Part shown: piece after piece, positions 9,298 through 16,060 of the stretch | Position numbering within the stretch: position 1 is the first letter of the stretch | Layout of the letters: every line of letters starts with the position of its first letter | Origin: a virus | Strand: one strand, 5' to 3' | Length of the DNA: 20,735 nucleotides | IMG/VR virus record: IMGVR_UViG_3300042923_000270 | Span: 1-20,735 of that record | The notes under the pieces: generated by a model | Seen by the model: the letters and a program-made list of their open reading frames with translations, nothing else | Told to the model about the DNA's origin: nothing | Databases searched by the model: none | Position numbers and translations under genes: made by a program

Positions 9298-10182
9298 CTA
9301 GAAGTCGCCGATGAGCCAGTCGCTGTCGGACGGCTGGGTGAACTTGTAGCCGACGTTCGGACGAGCCTCGACCATCTTGTTCTCGGTGAGAACCATCGGA
9401 CCCGCCGGAACGACCTCGTCGTCGACGTAGTACGTGACACCTGCGACCGTGGGAACGGTCATGGTGTTGGATGCGTTGTCGTAGGTCGGAGCGGTCGGAG
9501 TGACCGTGAGAACCGCTCCGGAGAAGAGCGCGATCACGGCCGCCGGAGTCGGCAGAGACGGGTCAGTACCCGCCGTACCGTAGAGGAACTCCTCCAGAGT
9601 GGCCAGGTCATCCGCGTCGACCTTCGTCGAGTCGATCGTGATGGTGGCCGTCGGCTTGTACATCGTGCCCGAGATCGTGCCGACCTCGACCGGAGTCGTG
9701 GTGAACTCCCAGCTGAAGGTGATCGCCTCGGGCGAGTCGTTGATGGTGGCGTAAGCCTTCTCGGACGGAGCTGCGAGAGCGCCGTAGACGAGGTGGAGCT
9801 TGTAGCCGTGATCCTGACCGTCCAGGTCGTTGCCGACCTTGGTGCGGTAGGACAGACCGAACGTCTTCCGGCTCTGCTGTCCGATGCCGACCCCGGGGGT
9901 CGGAGAGGCGGTGCCGTCGCACTGCTCGAACTCCGGCGGGTACATGAAGGCCTCGATCGTGCCACCGAATTCCTCGGCGGAGACCAGGTTCAGGTACTTG
10001 ATGTTGTCCGCGTACTGCGGGTTGGACTCGGCGCCCGAAGGCGACTCGGTGACGGTCGTCAGACCATTCCAGGACGATCCGGTGTCGTAGACACCTGCGC
10101 CATTGGGAATGTAGAGGACACCATGGTCGACGCCGGTCTCGTAGAGCCGCTCGCCCGCCTTGTCCCACGTGAGCGTGGTCAT
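9298..10182 (-). CDS. Major tail (tube) protein with C-terminal decoration domain
   Basis: This 294-residue protein is the main tube subunit. The core (about 1-215) contains LYETGVDHGVLY, YPPEFEQCDG, SYRTKVGNDLDG, GYKLHLVYGALA and INDSPEAITFSWE, all typical of this tube family. Residues about 227-294 form a separate domain (TPTAPTYDN, then PTVAGVTYYVDDE, then NVGYKF) homologous to the C-terminus of the capsid protein. Codons are strongly biased to C or G in the third position, as expected for a high-copy protein. The ATG at 10182 follows GAGGGAG and lies 16 bases after the terminator gene. It stands directly before the chaperone gene, the normal position. Confidence 0.92.
   Translation of the reverse strand: MTTLTWDKAGERLYETGVDHGVLYIPNGAGVYDTGSSWNGLTTVTESPSGAESNPQYADNIKYLNLVSAEEFGGTIEAFMYPPEFEQCDGTASPTPGVGIGQQSRKTFGLSYRTKVGNDLDGQDHGYKLHLVYGALAAPSEKAYATINDSPEAITFSWEFTTTPVEVGTISGTMYKPTATITIDSTKVDADDLATLEEFLYGTAGTDPSLPTPAAVIALFSGAVLTVTPTAPTYDNASNTMTVPTVAGVTYYVDDEVVPAGPMVLTENKMVEARPNVGYKFTQPSDSDWLIGDF
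9301..9504 (-). other. C-terminal decoration domain of the main tube protein
   Basis: About 68 residues (227-294), with TPTAPTYDN, then VPTVAGVTYYVDDE, AGP and NVGYKF. It matches the capsid C-terminal domain block by block. The second tube protein at 7928-8716 lacks it. Confidence 0.75.
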
Positions 10183-10198
10183 GCTGGTACTCCCTCAC

Positions 10199-10516
10199 TC
10201 AGAAGTAGTAGAGGTTGAAGACGTAGTGGTGAAGATTGTCCGCCGTGAATGTCCGATTCAAGTTGGACAGGGGCAGTTGGGCGATGTCATCAGGGATAGG
10301 ACTGTCCGGATCCCTTGAAATATACGTCACCTGATACCGCTTGGCGCGACTGTATGGGTGATTGTCCGCGAATTCCGACTTCGCATTGTCATACTTGTAG
10401 ACGATGCAATCGTACTTCATCGTCAGATTGGAAGGGGGCTGGAAATATACGTTGGTACTTCCCAGGACCTCTACCAAGAGCCCATGCAACTCAAGGCGTT
10501 TCGGGTCTGGGGCCAT
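10199..10516 (-). CDS. Tail terminator protein
   Basis: A protein of about 105 residues that caps the finished tail tube and joins it to the head in related phages. It begins MAPDPKRLELHGLLVEVLGS and ends NLHHYVFNLYYF, both familiar from tail terminator-like proteins. The central block has KYDCIVYKYD and KRYQVTYISRDPDS. I chose the ATG at 10516, which matches the family N-terminus and has AGGGGG upstream; an in-frame GTG at 10525 would add three residues. Either start lies inside the end of the preceding gene, so the two are translationally coupled. Its position between head closure and tube genes supports the call. Confidence 0.75.
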   Translation of the reverse strand: MAPDPKRLELHGLLVEVLGSTNVYFQPPSNLTMKYDCIVYKYDNAKSEFADNHPYSRAKRYQVTYISRDPDSPIPDDIAQLPLSNLNRTFTADNLHHYVFNLYYF

Positions 10517-10823
10517 TGTAGACACCCCCTATCCTCAACAGCAGGCGGGGGCTCCGCACCTCGATCTCTGTGACCGACCACAGAGCCCCCATCCACTCAA
10601 CATAGCGAATTGCCGAAATATGCTCGTTGGCATAGGCATCAGCAACGATACTGATCGAATTACTCACCGAGAGGTCATTGTTGACACTCTCACCTTCCCG
10701 GAACTTCAGCGAATTCCGTTCCACGTCTCCGAAATGGGAGCGTTCGTGGATTTGGTCTTCGTGCACGCCTGGGGAGGTTTCAACAGTTACGCCGTATCCC
10801 ACCTTTCCTGAAAATCGAGTCAT
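10491..10823 (-). CDS. Head closure (stopper) protein
   Basis: A 110-residue beta-rich protein starting MTRFSGKVGYGVTVETSPGV, with the later blocks SNSISIVADAYAN, IRYVEWMGALW and RLLLRIGGVYNG. This series matches a family I know from directly after capsid genes, thought to be the head-tail stopper that retains DNA after packaging. The ATG at 10823 follows GGTGAGG and lies about 20 bases after the capsid stop; the 3' end overlaps the tail terminator gene by 26 bases. The family pattern is recognised from memory; the stopper role is inferred from position. Confidence 0.7.
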   Translation of the reverse strand: MTRFSGKVGYGVTVETSPGVHEDQIHERSHFGDVERNSLKFREGESVNNDLSVSNSISIVADAYANEHISAIRYVEWMGALWSVTEIEVRSPRLLLRIGGVYNGPRPETP

Positions 10824-10843
10824 GACCGGACCTCACCTATCTC

Positions 10844-12859
10844 CTAGGCGGCCGGACGGGTGAAGGGCCACGAGTCCTCGGCGTTGGTGGCGAAGTAGTA
10901 GCCAGCGTTGGCGCTCGCGTAGACCGTCATGGACTCACCAGCCGCCAGAGCCGTCTGCGGTCCTGCGGTCAGGGTGACACCCTCGTCGTCCTTGTACGTC
11001 ACGCCGGTGACGGTCGGGATGGTGATGACGCCGGTACCCTTGTTGAACGCGGGCTTGGTCGGGGTGGCCAGAACGTTCGCCGCAGCGGTCTTCTTGATGA
11101 CCAGAGCCGACTTGGGGCGGACCAGAGCACCCGACATGCGGGTCTCCAGCAGGTACTTCTGCTGGTTGTAGTCGATGTCGAAGTCCTCGAACATCGTCAG
11201 CTCGCCACCCTTGTCGGTGCCGATGTTGTAGTCGTCGAGGTTGACGATGATGCCGACCAGGTCGGCGATCTCCTTCATCGGCTCGACCGTGTGGATCGCG
11301 GCGACGCCCAGGGCGTCAGCGACTTCCTGCTTCGTCTTGTAGTGACGGCGACCCATGCCATCGCGGGCCGTCAGGAACTTGTTGAGGTGCGGGATCGTGG
11401 TGTAGAAGGACGGGGTGCCGGTTCCCTTGTAGAACTCCATGCCACCCATGACCGCTTCCACGATCTCCTCGTAGGAGGAATCCGCGTTGTCGACGTTCAC
11501 GTTGACCGTGGTGACGAAGAGCTCGTGGTCGTTGTAGATCGACCGGAGACCGTCACCAGCCGCACCGCTGGGCTCCTTGATCTTGTCCTCGTCGGTCACC
11601 TGACGGCCGTCACCGATGAGGATCGCACGAGCGATTTCCTCCTCGGTCATGAGCCGCATCTCGCCCTTGAGGAAGGCGACGACGTCGAAGTCCGTGATGT
11701 CGAGCATGTCGTCACGGTCGAGCTTCTGCTTCTTGTAGATCGTGGTCGGGCCGGTGGTCCGCTTGGTGACGCCGAACCACTCTTCCAGCTTGTAGTTCCC
11801 CTTGATGTAGCCCTTGGCGCGGGCCTCCTCCTGCCGCAGGTCAGCCGCGAAGGTCTTGATGCGGGAGAACGGGGTGTGACGGGTGCCGTTGAGGACGGAG
11901 GCGACCCACTCGGTGCGACGCTTCTCCAGCTCGATCGTCCCCGTGGCCATCTTGGCGTCCGGGAACAGGATGTCGATGTCGGTGATGCCGTGCTGGAGGT
12001 TCGCCTCGGCGTAGTTCTCGACAGCAGTCTTCAGGGAGCCCGACTTCTGGGCATCCTGGAAAATGCCCTTGAGAGCATCGTGCGACAGCTCGTGCTTGGG
12101 CTTGCCGTCCTGGGTCTTGTCGTTCTGGTCGAACACGTTGCGCGACATGTCGTCGGCTCCTTCCTGGTGGGTGAGGTCACCCTCGCCGGGCTGGTTGTCG
12201 GAGTGGGAGGCGCTGGCTGCGGCGTCCTCGGTGGCGACACCGATGAGGTAGTGAACTACGTTCTTCTGTTCTTCGGTCATTCCGTCGTAGACGTCCTTGA
12301 CCGTTACGTCCTCGTCGTCATCGGCATGAGAGAGGTCGTCCTGAACCGTCACGGTCTCAGTCTCGTCCTCCACGGTCTCGTCCTCCGAGTGCTGAATCGT
12401 GAGACCCATGGTGATCACAGCGTCCTCGTCCGACTCGACGATAGAACCATCGCCGTGCTGGATGTTGACGAAGTCGATCTTGGCACCAGGATTGGCACCG
12501 GCCAGAACGAGGCTGACCTCGCGGATGGTTCCGTGGGTGACCGTCTTGGCGTGCTCGGTGAGTCCGTTGGCGAAGATCGAGAGAGAATCGAGATCCTCGT
12601 GCTCGACCGACTCCTTGGCAGCCTGAGCCTTGGGCGACTTGTTGAAGTAGCCGTAGGCGTACATGCCGTCGTCACGGGCTTCCAGGAGGGCGTGACCGAG
12701 CACGTTCTCCGGGTCGCTGTGGGCGTGCTGCCAGACGAGCGGAATCTTCCGGCCATCCATGTGGCGGAAAGCATCCGAAGTGATGGTCCGCCCATCGGAG
12801 CACTTGAGTCCAGCCTTGGTGGCGTAGCCACTGAAGTCGGGCTTACGATTTGCTGCCAT
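10844..12859 (-). CDS. Prohead protease - major capsid protein fusion (HK97 type)
   Basis: A 671-residue fusion. Residues 1-138 form an S78-family prohead protease: WQHAHSDPENVLGHA gives the likely catalytic His45, LDSLSIF the likely catalytic Ser94, and EVSLVLAGANPGA closes the fold. Residues about 139-237 are a very acidic linker with YDGMTEEQKNVVHYLIG, probably acting as the scaffolding (delta) segment. From Met238 (MSRNVFDQND) the HK97-fold capsid protein follows, ending in an Ig-like or small beta domain (about 597-671). The ATG at 12859 has AAAGGAG upstream. A good internal ribosome binding site precedes Met238, so free capsid protein may also be made. Codons in the capsid part are strongly GC3-biased. 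Confidence 0.92.
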   Translation of the reverse strand: MAANRKPDFSGYATKAGLKCSDGRTITSDAFRHMDGRKIPLVWQHAHSDPENVLGHALLEARDDGMYAYGYFNKSPKAQAAKESVEHEDLDSLSIFANGLTEHAKTVTHGTIREVSLVLAGANPGAKIDFVNIQHGDGSIVESDEDAVITMGLTIQHSEDETVEDETETVTVQDDLSHADDDEDVTVKDVYDGMTEEQKNVVHYLIGVATEDAAASASHSDNQPGEGDLTHQEGADDMSRNVFDQNDKTQDGKPKHELSHDALKGIFQDAQKSGSLKTAVENYAEANLQHGITDIDILFPDAKMATGTIELEKRRTEWVASVLNGTRHTPFSRIKTFAADLRQEEARAKGYIKGNYKLEEWFGVTKRTTGPTTIYKKQKLDRDDMLDITDFDVVAFLKGEMRLMTEEEIARAILIGDGRQVTDEDKIKEPSGAAGDGLRSIYNDHELFVTTVNVNVDNADSSYEEIVEAVMGGMEFYKGTGTPSFYTTIPHLNKFLTARDGMGRRHYKTKQEVADALGVAAIHTVEPMKEIADLVGIIVNLDDYNIGTDKGGELTMFEDFDIDYNQQKYLLETRMSGALVRPKSALVIKKTAAANVLATPTKPAFNKGTGVITIPTVTGVTYKDDEGVTLTAGPQTALAAGESMTVYASANAGYYFATNAEDSWPFTRPAA
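10847..11071 (-). other. C-terminal decoration domain of the capsid protein
   Basis: About 75 residues (597-671 of the fusion), with TPTKPAFNK, then IPTVTGVTYKDDEG, AGP and NAGYYF. It is homologous to the C-terminal domain of the main tube protein and lies beyond the capsid fold, so it is probably displayed on the outside of the head. Confidence 0.75.
12149..12162 (-). promoter_or_regulatory. Internal ribosome binding site before the capsid part of the fusion
   Basis: Reading leftward, AAGGAG occupies 12162-12157, followed by eight bases and an in-frame ATG at 12148 that encodes Met238, the expected N-terminus of the capsid domain (MSRNVFDQ). Strength and spacing are near ideal. The inferred product is a free 434-residue capsid protein in excess of the protease fusion. 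The element is directly visible; its use is not proven. Confidence 0.55.
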
Positions 12860-12875
12860 TTTGACTGACTCCTTT

Positions 12876-13361
12876 CTACTTCGTAGTCTTCTTGGCTCCG
12901 ATGGAGCCGTCTTGGCGCATCTTCTCGATCCGCTTCCGAATGGTCTTGATCTTTTCGTTCAGCGACGTCACGTCATCCGAAAGAGCCTTCTCCGGATTCT
13001 TCTTCCGGTAGGCTTCCGATGCCTTGGCGGCTTTGGCCTTTTGAGTGGGTGTCAGCTTCCGGTCAGGAGTCTTGGAGCCACCGGTTTCCGTCTTCTTGGG
13101 TCCGGTCTTCTTGGGCTCTACACCGCTTCGGGCCTTGGCTTGTTTGGTCAGTTCAGCAAGGACCGACTGGAGTCGCTCAAGACGTCCCTTAAGGGCATCT
13201 ACCTGGGCTTCAAGCTTCTTCCGCCTTTCGGCTTGTCGCTGAGCTCTCGTCTTCTTAGGGGGTGGGCCCTGACCGGGCTTTCGTCCCTTCAACTTACGAT
13301 TCCTGAGATAGTACTCGCGCCGTTTGGTGGCGTCGTAAGCGTGGACGAGGTTGTCAGCCAT
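12876..13361 (-). CDS. Basic coiled-coil protein with EYYLRNRKLKGR motif, between portal and capsid
   Basis: A 161-residue, very Lys/Arg-rich protein. Residues 7-27 contain YDATKRREYYLRNRKLKGR, a short motif I recall in varied phage head-region proteins, always of unknown function. A long coiled coil follows (about 41-75), then a Pro/Lys/Thr-rich segment with PKKTGPKKTETGG, and a second helix rich in Lys/Arg (about 128-153). Scaffold-like composition and the position just before the protease-capsid fusion suggest a head assembly or DNA-associated internal protein, but neither is shown. The ATG at 13361 overlaps the portal's end by eight bases; its ribosome site is weak, which suggests coupled translation. 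Confidence 0.75.
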   Translation of the reverse strand: MADNLVHAYDATKRREYYLRNRKLKGRKPGQGPPPKKTRAQRQAERRKKLEAQVDALKGRLERLQSVLAELTKQAKARSGVEPKKTGPKKTETGGSKTPDRKLTPTQKAKAAKASEAYRKKNPEKALSDDVTSLNEKIKTIRKRIEKMRQDGSIGAKKTTK

Positions 13362-14709
13362 CTTCTATCCCCAGATCGGAGAAGATCGCGTCTAGAGAGC
13401 CATTGAGTTCTGCTAGACCGCTCTGGAGAAGATCGGGCTCATCATCAACATCGTCTTCGTCCGCTTCCGGTGGAGCCGCCCCAGTACCGAGATTGGTTCC
13501 GGGCTGAGGCATGTTGCTGTTGACGAGTTGATCGGCCTTCGGGTCCTTGGACGGCTTGAATCCGATGCCCTGACGGATCTCGTTCGCCGAGAGAACCTCG
13601 TTCCTCGTGAACTTGTCCGCGATCTCGGCAACCTGCTCCATAGGAACAAGTGCGAACGGGTCCCGGAAGAACATGATCGACTGTCCCTGGGACCGAGCGG
13701 TCTTGGTCAGGAACTTTCGCTTCATCTCTTCGGAGATGGCTCGGACGATCGGCTTGATAGTCCGGTTGTGATAGTTCAGCATGGCCTTTTCATCGGCCGT
13801 ACCGTTCATGACTTCTTTGGTCAGACCGAGCTGAGAGTACAGCTCTTCAGTTAGGTACTCGATCTGCTTCAGGAAGTTGTTCTCAACCGGTCGGTTCAAC
13901 TGCTGGATCTTCTCAGTACCATCGGTATAGGCGATACCGTAAGTACTACCCTTTAGCTGAAACTCAATATCTTTCCGTCGCTGTTCCGCCTGCGCTCGAC
14001 GGGCTTCGGACTTGATCACGTACGGAAGCTGAATGATCATGTCGAGCTTACCAGAACTGGTTTGCTCGTCAACCGAGTCCAACATTCCAAGCTTCTTGGT
14101 CAGACGCTTGAGAGTTGAGTTCGGTTCGTTCATCACCGCATAAAGCGGGTTCTCGATGATTGCGACCATCTTCTTGGGGATGGTAATTTCTTTCCGTTCC
14201 CCATTGCGCTCATCGTAAAGACTTACGCGTACATGCTGCGGATGCCATCCCACAACTTCACCGACACGAAGAGACTTGATGTCATAGCCCCCCGTTTCGA
14301 GAGGCGAAATATCGGTCTCCACCGGAACGATAGCTGCGACGCCCTTTTCGAAGAGGGTCATCGCTATGTCTTGCTGGAACTGCTGTGGACCCTGATCGAG
14401 GTTTGGATCGACCTGAATACAATCCTGAAGTCCACTGGTCATGTCGCCGGTGTATCGGCCGTCGGCATCTGTTCGGACATGACGAATATCGATACCGGCT
14501 ACATCGATACCAACCCGAGTGTAGATCGACGAGATGATGGAACGCTCGTTCGAAAACGACAGTCGGGTACGAGAAGGAGATGCATAGTATCCGAGACCAC
14601 CGACACCATTGTGTGAGTGCGAATGGAGACCATCCAGATAGTTCTCGTCCAGGAAGGCATTCCAGCTATGCTTGAACCCTTCCTTCACACGGGAAAGCAA
14701 GCCTGCCAT
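13354..14709 (-). CDS. Portal protein (HK97-type)
   Basis: A 451-residue protein forming the dodecameric DNA channel at one capsid vertex. Family features include an N-terminal region with SIISSIYTRVGIDVAGIDIR, a beta-rich central clip and wing, the stem-type segment LGLTKEVMNGTADEKAMLNY followed by TIKPIVRAISEEM, and the late motif LSANEIRQGIGFKPSKDPKA. The C-terminal 50 residues are acidic and probably disordered (EADEDDVDDEPD). The ATG at 14709 has a strong AGAGGAGGTG site. The gene lies between the terminase and capsid groups as expected, although two motif-tagged genes separate it from the terminase. Confidence 0.9.
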   Translation of the reverse strand: MAGLLSRVKEGFKHSWNAFLDENYLDGLHSHSHNGVGGLGYYASPSRTRLSFSNERSIISSIYTRVGIDVAGIDIRHVRTDADGRYTGDMTSGLQDCIQVDPNLDQGPQQFQQDIAMTLFEKGVAAIVPVETDISPLETGGYDIKSLRVGEVVGWHPQHVRVSLYDERNGERKEITIPKKMVAIIENPLYAVMNEPNSTLKRLTKKLGMLDSVDEQTSSGKLDMIIQLPYVIKSEARRAQAEQRRKDIEFQLKGSTYGIAYTDGTEKIQQLNRPVENNFLKQIEYLTEELYSQLGLTKEVMNGTADEKAMLNYHNRTIKPIVRAISEEMKRKFLTKTARSQGQSIMFFRDPFALVPMEQVAEIADKFTRNEVLSANEIRQGIGFKPSKDPKADQLVNSNMPQPGTNLGTGAAPPEADEDDVDDEPDLLQSGLAELNGSLDAIFSDLGIEDG

Positions 14710-14745
14710 GAGTCACCTCCTCTCTGAAAAGGCTAGACATCGTAA

Positions 14746-15702
14746 TCAGTACTTCCGGTTTTCCAGTTCAACGAGATTGTTCTCTGAACCACGGATGTCG
14801 CCGTTGCTCATCACATTACTGGACTTGGATCCTAGAGCATTCGTGGCGAAGATAACCAAGGGCGTTTCGCCGATCACCCCTGCGTCCATCTCGTCAACGA
14901 TCGCACCGAATCCTTTCTTACGAAGAGCACTGAACAGACCCTGAGCCCTTCCGTCGCTCCAACTTCCACCACTCAGTTCTTGGTATGCCTTGAGGGCATG
15001 ATCGTCCGTAGAGTCTCCAGAAAGAACGCCCTTGAGCGTCTCCAGAACCGTGCCCAGCTTAGGGACCCGGATCTCTTCCTTGGCATGGAAAGTGATGTGG
15101 TGAAGGTTGGGGGTGTCCAGCTCTTGTCTGAACTGAGCTACGTATCGGTCGAAATCTTCTCGGCTATGGGTAGCGTAGGTTGCAGACTTGAACGAGGTTT
15201 CGCCCTTCGTAGACAGGCGATGAAAGGTATGACCTGCAGGAAGAGAGAATTCCTCTCGGTCGAAAGACTGAGGTTTGAAGTAGTCGTCCCTCGCCCACGT
15301 CTTGATCTTGGAATGCATGACGTGTTTGGAGAAGGTTTCGAGGTCGATCGACTTCCCGCGAAGTTCCTCGATTGACGCAACCGTTCTTTTCTCAGCTATG
15401 ACATTAGCGAGAATAAGAGCGGTTATGGCAGCCCCGGTGGTAAGGGCTACTTTGTGATTCGAGGCAAACTTCTTGGCCTTGGCTGCTGCACTGTTCTTGG
15501 GCTTGTCGCCGTCGATCTTAGCCTTGAACTTCTCTTCGTTCTTGGCTAGGTTGGCGGCACCTTCCTTCAGAGGAGGAGTCTTCTTCGGCTTATGCGCCGC
15601 CTTGTACTTCTCCGTTACAGCGTCACGTTCGGAGGTCTCCTCTTCTTTCCGGATCCCCCAACGCATGCCCTTTACGCCATAGTGAATGATCTCATCGCTC
15701 AT
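14746..15702 (-). CDS. HYGVKGM-motif protein with possible ADP-ribosyltransferase-like domain
   Basis: A 318-residue protein. Residues 7-18 carry the tag HYGVKGMRWGIR. A lysine-rich stretch (about 30-80) and one hydrophobic, possibly membrane-spanning helix (about 84-102) follow. The C-terminal part (about 150-290) has LPAGHTFHRLST, YATHSREDFDRYVAQF, RVPKLGTVLETL and GFGAIVDEMDAG then TPLVIF. This order resembles ART-fold domains I have seen attached to the same tag in other phages, but I cannot place the catalytic triad with certainty. The ATG at 15702 overlaps the upstream gene by 11 bases and has only a weak ribosome site, so coupling is likely. The CDS is firm; the enzymatic call is tentative. 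Confidence 0.6.
   Translation of the reverse strand: MSDEIIHYGVKGMRWGIRKEEETSERDAVTEKYKAAHKPKKTPPLKEGAANLAKNEEKFKAKIDGDKPKNSAAAKAKKFASNHKVALTTGAAITALILANVIAEKRTVASIEELRGKSIDLETFSKHVMHSKIKTWARDDYFKPQSFDREEFSLPAGHTFHRLSTKGETSFKSATYATHSREDFDRYVAQFRQELDTPNLHHITFHAKEEIRVPKLGTVLETLKGVLSGDSTDDHALKAYQELSGGSWSDGRAQGLFSALRKKGFGAIVDEMDAGVIGETPLVIFATNALGSKSSNVMSNGDIRGSENNLVELENRKY
15649..15684 (-). other. HYGVKGMRWGIR tag, third copy
   Basis: Encodes residues 7-18 of the 318-residue protein. It keeps the His-Tyr-Gly-Val-Lys-Gly-Met core and the Trp-Gly pair but has Arg-Trp-Gly-Ile where the other two copies have Lys-Trp-Gly-Val. Confidence 0.9.
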
Positions 15703-16060
15703 GGTCAGACTTTTTGTGGGCAGAAGCGGCGATGCTGAAGATGCTTACGCCACCGTAAGCTCTGAGCATGTCCTTGGTCGTTGCCTTGCCGTTTGCGATC
15801 CGGTCGTGCTCTGCCTTCAGCTCAGCGCTTCTGCGGGCCGCCCCGCCCCTGAAACCGCCATTCTTGATCGAGAGGTCCTTCCACCTGCTCGACTGAATCA
15901 CGGCCATGTTTTCCAGAGGAGTACCCTTGCCCGCAGCGACCTTGTCGAGAAGGATAGTTCCCTTCCTGAGGTCACCGGTACGAGCCTTCTTGACGCCCCA
16001 CTTCATACCCTTGACGCCGTAGTGAGCAAGCTCTCCCGGCGAAGGATTTCTTTGACTCAT
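15692..16060 (-). CDS. Small HYGVKGM-motif protein, unknown function
   Basis: A 122-residue basic protein. The tag HYGVKGMKWGVKK is at residues 13-25. Then come a Lys/Gly-rich segment, a helix with RRSAELKAEHDRIANGKAT (a pattern I recall in other tagged phage proteins) and a short hydrophobic patch (AYGGVSIFSIAASA) near the C-terminus. The ATG at 16060 overlaps the terminase stop as ATGA and has AAGGAGGAG upstream, so it is well translated. It contains no recognisable catalytic motif. Position between terminase and portal genes and the shared tag suggest a virion or assembly role, which is inference. Confidence 0.75.
   Translation of the reverse strand: MSQRNPSPGELAHYGVKGMKWGVKKARTGDLRKGTILLDKVAAGKGTPLENMAVIQSSRWKDLSIKNGGFRGGAARRSAELKAEHDRIANGKATTKDMLRAYGGVSIFSIAASAHKKSDHER
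15986..16024 (-). other. HYGVKGMKWGVKK tag, second copy
   Basis: Encodes residues 13-25 of the 122-residue protein. The nucleotides over the core are almost the same as in the copy at 18238-18276. Confidence 0.9.

Noticed and set aside
9608-10198. Minus-strand frame of 196 residues overlapping the main tube gene
   Set aside because: It is another frame of the same strand, Arg/His-rich with no family pattern, while the tube protein frame is unmistakable.
10491-10560. GC-rich stretch with possible hairpins between head closure and terminator genes
   Set aside because: It is coding sequence in overlapping genes, with no stable stem followed by a T-run, so it is not called a terminator.
11291-12868. 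Long plus-strand frame of 525 residues opposite the capsid gene
   Set aside because: It is a shadow created by GC-rich third positions of the capsid fusion; the Leu/Val/Asp-rich translation has no recognisable features and no supporting context.
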